From: Sphingobacteriales bacterium
GTDB taxonomy: Bacteria > Bacteroidota > Bacteroidia > Chitinophagales > Chitinophagaceae
Reading direction: 5' to 3'
DNA: 64,000 bases
Assembly (NCBI GenBank): GCA_016235125.1
Contig: JACRLZ010000002.1
Coordinates: forward strand, 558,001-622,000
Shown: one piece after another, positions 59,747-64,000 of the stretch
Numbering within the stretch: the first letter of the stretch is position 1
How the letters are laid out: each line of letters opens with the position of its first letter
Translations under genes and position numbers: made by a program
Notes under the pieces: generated by a model
The model's database searches: none
Told to the model about the DNA's origin: nothing
The model's input: only the letters and a program-made list of their open reading frames with translations

Positions 59747-60703
59747 ATGGTAAAAGAAAAGATACTTGTCATCGGCGCCTCCGGGCAGATAGGAGTGGAG
59801 CTAACCCTTGCTCTCAGAAAAATGTATGGTAATGCCAATGTGGTGGCCTCCGACCTGCGGGAACAAAACAGCCTGCTGGAAGGAACCGGCCCTTATGTTT
59901 CTTTGGATGTAATGAACAAAGAGATGCTGCATGTGCAGGTGATACGGCAGGGCATTACACAGATATATCATTTAGCAGCTATTCTTTCCGCAACAGGAGA
60001 GAAGAATCCCGGTCTTGCCTGGAACCTGAATATGCAGGGCTTATTGAATGTACTGGATATTGCAAGAGAAGAGAAGTTGCAAAAAGTGTACTGGCCATCA
60101 TCCATCGCCGTATTCGGGCCTTCATCACCGAAACAAAATTGTCCGCAACAAACCATCATTGAGCCGGCAACGGTGTATGGCATCAGCAAATATGCCGGAG
60201 AGTTCTGGTGCAATTATTTTCATCATCGGTTTAATGTGGATGTAAGGAGTATCCGTTATCCGGGATTGATCTCTTATAAATCGGCGCCCGGCGGCGGCAC
60301 TACCGATTATGCGGTTGAAATTTATCATGAAGCGCTGGGACAAAAAAAATATAAATGTTTCCTGGCAAAAGATACCTATCTGCCCATGATGTATATGCCG
60401 GATGCCATCCGTGCCACGATTGAACTGATGGAAGCGCCGGCCAGGAAGATATCTGTCCGCACTTCTTATAATGTTTCAGCCATGAGTTTTTCTCCCAAAG
60501 AAATTGCGGCAGAGATAAAAAAGCATATTCCTGAATTTAAAATTTCCTATAAACCCGATTATCGCCAGGCGATTGCTGAGAGCTGGCCGCAAAGTATAGA
60601 TGACAGTGTTGCAAGAAAAGACTGGGGATGGAAGGAAGAATACGATCTGGCTGCAATGACTGGGGATATGCTGGAGAACCTGCCTGACGGCAGGCAGGTT
60701 TGA
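59747..60703 (+). CDS. NAD-dependent epimerase-fold L-threonine 3-dehydrogenase-like protein
   Basis: A 318-residue extended SDR. ILVIGASGQIGVELTLAL is the NAD loop; AAILSATGEKNP, YWPSSIAVFGP and the YGISK catalytic pair follow. SAPGGGTTDYAVEIYHEAL matches the short-chain L-threonine 3-dehydrogenases known from Bacteroidota (oxidation to 2-amino-3-oxobutyrate). ATG at 59747 is chosen since MVKEKILVIG is a normal SDR start. The last codons (LPDGRQV) come from a perfect palindrome at 60677-60700 that runs directly into the stop. Confidence 0.88.
   Translation: MVKEKILVIGASGQIGVELTLALRKMYGNANVVASDLREQNSLLEGTGPYVSLDVMNKEMLHVQVIRQGITQIYHLAAILSATGEKNPGLAWNLNMQGLLNVLDIAREEKLQKVYWPSSIAVFGPSSPKQNCPQQTIIEPATVYGISKYAGEFWCNYFHHRFNVDVRSIRYPGLISYKSAPGGGTTDYAVEIYHEALGQKKYKCFLAKDTYLPMMYMPDAIRATIELMEAPARKISVRTSYNVSAMSFSPKEIAAEIKKHIPEFKISYKPDYRQAIAESWPQSIDDSVARKDWGWKEEYDLAAMTGDMLENLPDGRQV
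60677..60700. repeat. Perfect GC-rich hairpin forming the 3-prime end of the epimerase gene
   Basis: Arms 60677-60686 (AACCTGCCTG) and 60691-60700 (CAGGCAGGTT) are perfect 10-bp complements with loop ACGG; TGA follows at once. The core resembles the 37609-37631 repeat. Confidence 0.85.
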
Positions 60704-60751
60704 GGAAAGGTTGATTGGTTACCTGGTTATTAGTTGATGAGTAAAATCTGG

Positions 60752-61402
60752 TCAGTCCACAATTCCGTTTTTTACAGCAAACATTACAAGACCTGCGGTA
60801 TTTCTTACCCCCACTTTTTCAATCAGGCGTTGCCTGATGCCCTCAACTGAGCGGGGGCTTAAGAAAATTTCCTTAGCAATTTCTGCAGCAGTTTTTTCTT
60901 CACAGATCATTTTCAGCACCTCCTGTTCTCTTTCAGTCAGATCAATATTCTGATTGAAGGATGGTTTCAGATTGTTTTTGAGTACCAATTTCTTTAACAG
61001 CGCCTTGTTAACAACGTCATTAAAATAATATCCATTCTCATGCACGGCATAGATTGATTTTCTGATTTCATCCGGCTCTGCATTTTTCAACAGGTAACCA
61101 TTAGCGCCATTCTCCATTAAATGAATGATGAATTTGTCATCTTCATACATCGTGACTACCAATACTTTTATAGAGGGGTATTTCTTCCTCACCTGTTTGG
61201 TGGCTTCCATGCCATCCATAAGTGGCATTTTGAGGTCCATCAGGATAACATCAGGCGATATTGTTTCCAGCGCTTTCATCAACTCTTCGCCATTATCCGC
61301 TTCGCCAATGATCTCCATATTGTCATCGGCAGACAGGCCTACTTTTAACCCGTCCCGGTAGATCTTGTAATCATCAGCTATGGCAATTCTTATCTTACTC
61401 AT
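60752..61402 (-). CDS. NarL-family response regulator
   Basis: A 216-residue regulator with receiver motifs IADDYKIYRDG and phospho-Asp in VILMDLKMPLMDG, and a C-terminal LuxR-type helix-turn-helix (LTEREQEVLKMICEEKTAAEIAKEI with SPRSVEGIRQRL). It overlaps the kinase gene upstream by 8 bases, so the two are coupled partners. It is the last gene of a three-gene operon. Confidence 0.93.
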   Translation of the reverse strand: MSKIRIAIADDYKIYRDGLKVGLSADDNMEIIGEADNGEELMKALETISPDVILMDLKMPLMDGMEATKQVRKKYPSIKVLVVTMYEDDKFIIHLMENGANGYLLKNAEPDEIRKSIYAVHENGYYFNDVVNKALLKKLVLKNNLKPSFNQNIDLTEREQEVLKMICEEKTAAEIAKEIFLSPRSVEGIRQRLIEKVGVRNTAGLVMFAVKNGIVD

Positions 61403-62201
61403 TTTCCGGTTGATTTGTTTTTACTGGAACATGTATGTTGACCCTATAACCTTCGCCTCCTTTTACAAAATGAATGGTTCCTTTCAGCAATATAACCCGG
61501 TTCTGGATATTTTTCAAACCCAACCCTTCTTTCTGGTAGCGTAACTCCTCAAACTGTTCCTGTGTAAGGCCATCGCCGTTATGAAATATTACAAGATTCA
61601 GTTCTTTGCCATCCAGCACTGAGCTGATCATAAACTCTGAAGCGTTGGCATATTTCAGGATATTGTTTACCAGTTCCTGTACCATGCGGTAGATGCTGAT
61701 GTCATCATCAGGGTTTTCTGTTTTATAATTATCATCGAGAGCAGTGGTGGCGTTCATAATGGTTCCCTGGGTAACTTTCCGTACGAAGTGGCGAATCGCT
61801 TCATTCAGACCAAATTCTTTCAAAATGTTTGAATGAAGGTTGTGGGAAATGCCTCTTACTTTTTGTATGACGTCATTTAGCAACTCTCTTCCTTTTTCAT
61901 ATAGTTTTTTATCTTTTTCGTCAAGGCTGTCTTCTTTGATGCCCAGCAGGTGCAGTTTGGCGGAGGAAAGTATGGCGCCTACTTCATCATGCAGTGTTTC
62001 GGCGATGCGGTGCCGTTCTATTTCTTCACTTCTTACGGCAGCTTCTATTAATTGGTTTTGTTGTTGCTCCCGCAGTTTGTCCATGGCTATGCGGTGCTGT
62101 GTTTTTTTCTTCTGGTTATAAATAACCGCAAGCAGGATGCTTACCACCATCAGCAGCATCACGCCAATACCAACACTTACCAGGTAGGTTATATCATTCA
62201 T
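61395..62201 (-). CDS. Sensor histidine kinase (HisKA_3, one transmembrane helix)
   Basis: A 268-residue kinase with a single N-terminal transmembrane helix (about 5-28), a coiled coil, the HisKA_3 phospho-His in HRIAETLHDEVGAILSSAKLHL and a HATPase domain with MVQELVNNILKYANAS and GLGLKNIQNRV. It has no sensing domain of its own. The gene upstream, a multi-helix membrane protein overlapping by 4 bases (ATGA), may provide the input. Confidence 0.92.
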   Translation of the reverse strand: MNDITYLVSVGIGVMLLMVVSILLAVIYNQKKKTQHRIAMDKLREQQQNQLIEAAVRSEEIERHRIAETLHDEVGAILSSAKLHLLGIKEDSLDEKDKKLYEKGRELLNDVIQKVRGISHNLHSNILKEFGLNEAIRHFVRKVTQGTIMNATTALDDNYKTENPDDDISIYRMVQELVNNILKYANASEFMISSVLDGKELNLVIFHNGDGLTQEQFEELRYQKEGLGLKNIQNRVILLKGTIHFVKGGEGYRVNIHVPVKTNQPENE

Positions 62202-62881
62202 TGCTTAACTTGTTTGGCATCCCGGTGAAACTGAATGGCTATGAAAATACAAAGAAAAATGAAAGCGATATTGTGAACATCCCAAATATCAACCGCAAAC
62301 TCCCAATCTTCATTAACAAGATGAGTATAAAATAGAAAAATAAAAAAACTGACGGCAACGTAAAAAGTAAGACTAGTGACTATCCAGAAGCCAGGTTGTT
62401 TCTTTAGTGAAGTGCTTCTGTCCTCCAGCATAAGAAAAATGTAATATTGCAAACAATAAAAAAGCAATATAGCCGCTTCGGTTGCCAGCAGGCGGCTGCT
62501 TAGCATCTGCCGGTTAAAAAAATCTTCAAAGAAAATAAAGTTGACTGCAACTAAAATGAGAAACAGGAAAGGTAAGACAGCTTTTATCCTGTGCATGAAT
62601 CTTTGTTTCAATAGAATAAAAAACCAGCTGAATAAAAGCAGCCGAATGATCGAATGGATATTATATAGAAAGTTATTACTCCATAAAAAATCGCCTTCTT
62701 TAATGCCCCACGCAACTTTATATTTCCATAAAAGGGTAGCAGCAAGATTCAGCAGCAAAGCAACCCATATATAAATGCTTACAGGTTTAAGCCAGGGAAT
62801 TTTGTTTTTCTTCCGCAGGATGAAAAACAAAGGTATAAGAGGTGCCCATGCCTCTGCCCAGTCAATAATTAAGTGATACAT
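62198..62881 (-). CDS. Multi-helix membrane protein, first gene of a two-component operon
   Basis: A 227-residue protein with about seven predicted transmembrane helices, both ends short. I do not recognise a named family. Coupled genes downstream encode a kinase that lacks a sensor domain and its regulator, so a receptor or sensor role is inferred. The C-terminal half (FYVAVSFFIFLFYTHLVNED) is similar to the partial gene at the right edge, which indicates a paralogue. Confidence 0.75.
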   Translation of the reverse strand: MYHLIIDWAEAWAPLIPLFFILRKKNKIPWLKPVSIYIWVALLLNLAATLLWKYKVAWGIKEGDFLWSNNFLYNIHSIIRLLLFSWFFILLKQRFMHRIKAVLPFLFLILVAVNFIFFEDFFNRQMLSSRLLATEAAILLFYCLQYYIFLMLEDRSTSLKKQPGFWIVTSLTFYVAVSFFIFLFYTHLVNEDWEFAVDIWDVHNIAFIFLCIFIAIQFHRDAKQVKQ

Positions 62882-63026
62882 GGTTTATGCTTTGTGTAAC
62901 AAGAAAGGGAATGCCAGATTGGGCCTTACAGTTTTTAATCTGACCGAAAATAGAGCACATCAATTCTTGCAGTGACATTGAGTCTAAAAAAAATATAATT
63001 TTATTTTTCACAATAATATTTTTTAT

Positions 63027-63070
63027 AAAGCAGCAAGAAAGTTTCACTTGCAGATTTTTCTTGCTGCTTT
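63027..63070. terminator. Long hairpin after the 196-residue secreted-protein gene
   Basis: AAAGCAGCAAGAAA (63027-63040) and TTTCTTGCTGCTTT (63057-63070) are perfect 14-bp arms with a 16-base loop, 6 bases past the stop of the minus-strand gene. There is no strong T-tract on the minus strand, so it may be an mRNA-end structure rather than a classical terminator. Confidence 0.6.
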
Positions 63071-63076
63071 AATAAT

Positions 63077-63667
63077 TTATTTTATTGAAGGTGGCGGCGC
63101 AGGTGGCGATGGTTTCAGATAATTGTCATCAGTAAAATCTTTTTGTAACACTACCGGGTTTTCATTATCATCAACCGGAAAAATCTCATAAGTTATATAG
63201 TTGGGGTATGTGTGAGGATCTCCGTCTTTAACCGGATTAAATTTTAATTTTGTAAATACTTTGCCATTTGTAATAGCTACATATTGTGACTTCTTCATTA
63301 AATAATTTGAATTAATTATCTCATCATCTCTGTATGTATTCATCCCTTTTTTGGCAATATCTAACAATTCAATATTCCCCGAATTCATTATATTTCCAGC
63401 ATTATCATAGGCGTATACAATTAGTTTATAGAGATGCCTTGCCCCATTTTTGTCATAAAATTTTTGTTGAAAAACAAAATGACTAAAATTAGCATTATTA
63501 ACATATGTTTCAATTTTAGTTTTATCAAAAACCATTGCCATGTATCTAGACTTCGTTGTAGAAGGATCGGGATTAAAACTTAACAATGGGATTACTAATA
63601 TAAATGCCAACAGGAATAAATAATTTTTCCTTTTTTTTTGCTGAATAACCAAATTAAATAGTTTCAT
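63077..63667 (-). CDS. Secreted or membrane-anchored protein of unknown function
   Basis: A 196-residue protein with a basic N-terminus and one hydrophobic segment (about 16-32, YLFLLAFILVIPLLSF), then a soluble domain of unknown family containing FSHFVFQQKFYDKNGARHLY and YVAITNGKVFTKLKFNPVKD, and a Pro-rich end (PSPPAPPPSIK). No motif suggests an activity. It lies between a two-component operon and the partial gene at the right edge. Confidence 0.6.
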   Translation of the reverse strand: MKLFNLVIQQKKRKNYLFLLAFILVIPLLSFNPDPSTTKSRYMAMVFDKTKIETYVNNANFSHFVFQQKFYDKNGARHLYKLIVYAYDNAGNIMNSGNIELLDIAKKGMNTYRDDEIINSNYLMKKSQYVAITNGKVFTKLKFNPVKDGDPHTYPNYITYEIFPVDDNENPVVLQKDFTDDNYLKPSPPAPPPSIK

Positions 63668-63810
63668 TTTTTTTAACTTTTAAAGTAAATAATCGGTTTG
63701 CAGTTCTCTTCAGGCAGGATTAAAAAATTTTATCTAAAATAGGATGCATCAATCAACTTTCAAACGGGCTAAAATCAGATTGCGTACATACTCACGGATA
63801 TTGCGTAGTT

Positions 63811-64000
63811 CTACGCAGCTGCCAGATCCTTACGGGAACGGTACAGCGACAGTGCCAGTAATATGCAAAAAATGATATAGGATACGGAGAATATCTTCAT
63901 CGTCAGCATTCCGAACTGGAGATTGTTTTCAAGAAGCGGATAAAAAAACAGGAAAATAAAAAAATTGACAGCTTCATAAAAACAAAGACCTATGCAAATG
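63811..64000 (-). CDS. C-terminal end of a membrane protein paralogous to the 62198-62881 gene (partial)
   Basis: The minus strand reads open from the right edge to a TAG at 63811-63813 (about 62 codons). The peptide (FYEAVNFFIFLFFYPLLENN, then SYIIFCILLALSLYRSRKDLAAA) parallels the end of the membrane protein at 62198. A six-bp hairpin GCGTAG-TT-CTACGC (63803-63816) overlaps its stop. Between it and the secreted-protein gene (63668-63810) I see nothing else. Confidence 0.75.
   Translation of the reverse strand, partial: ICIGLCFYEAVNFFIFLFFYPLLENNLQFGMLTMKIFSVSYIIFCILLALSLYRSRKDLAAA

Overview
The window is chromosomal DNA of a Bacteroidota bacterium, most likely Chitinophagaceae. The basis is promoters of the TAnnTTTG (-7) type, almost no Shine-Dalgarno sequences, a ribosomal protein S1 with six S1 domains, a three-gene proton-translocating transhydrogenase, a complete kynurenine-degradation cluster and many secreted proteins of Bacteroidota type. 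The family-level placement is inference from gene content. I found no tRNA, rRNA, CRISPR array, transposase or integrase.

Layout. 1-3.3 kb: start of a PlsC-type acyltransferase running off the left edge, rpsA with a clear terminator, and a second acyltransferase. 3.3-13.3 kb: acyl-CoA thioesterase, proline dehydrogenase, a TerB-like protein, thyA-folA-methyltransferase, pntAA-pntAB-pntB, an RsmF/NSUN RNA methylase and a LysM protein. 13.3-24.9 kb: a minus-strand run of a large TPR/coiled-coil secreted protein, three further secreted proteins (two of them tandem paralogues), an M48 lipoprotein protease and fmt, facing a TPR sensor kinase and its response regulator. 24.9-32.8 kb: NamZ-type muramidase, FKBP isomerase, peptidase T, SPFH protein, an ExbB/ExbD pair, prmC and a YigZ protein. 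32.8-36.3 kb: a small accessory patch with a PIN toxin-antitoxin pair bounded by a duplicated yigZ 3-prime end, a secreted protein, 3-hydroxybutyryl-CoA dehydrogenase and a CarboxypepD_reg-like protein. 36.4-39.2 kb: Mrp ATPase, PaiB-like protein and a GDPD lipoprotein.

39.2-48.7 kb is the kynurenine block. ACMSD and 3-hydroxyanthranilate dioxygenase lie on the minus strand. An SDR, an aldehyde dehydrogenase, a RidA-type 2-aminomuconate deaminase, kynureninase and kynurenine monooxygenase lie on the plus strand, followed by pyrF and a glutaryl-CoA-dehydrogenase-like gene. Together they would convert kynurenine to 2-aminomuconate and beyond. 48.7-55.0 kb: aroK, DUF423, a 7TM-DISM sensor kinase, ftsK and a LolA-like protein. 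55.1-58.7 kb is accessory: DUF1905, a truncated DUF1801-like gene, a RibD_C reductase, a large attC-like inverted repeat and a pentapeptide-repeat/TIR gene that may be a defence effector. 58.7-64 kb: kdsA, a threonine-dehydrogenase-like epimerase, a membrane protein-kinase-regulator operon, a secreted protein and the end of a paralogue of the membrane protein at the right edge.

The most unusual feature is a set of short repeat families (78-bp imperfect palindromes, GC-rich mini-palindromes, and degenerate phrase-like repeats) found between genes. Similar sequences appear to be inserted in frame inside several essential or metabolic genes: fmt, prmC, mrp, rsmF, kmo, a GDPD gene and the end of the epimerase gene. 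Leaderless-type promoters, with the -7 box 4-6 bases from the ATG, recur at eight genes.
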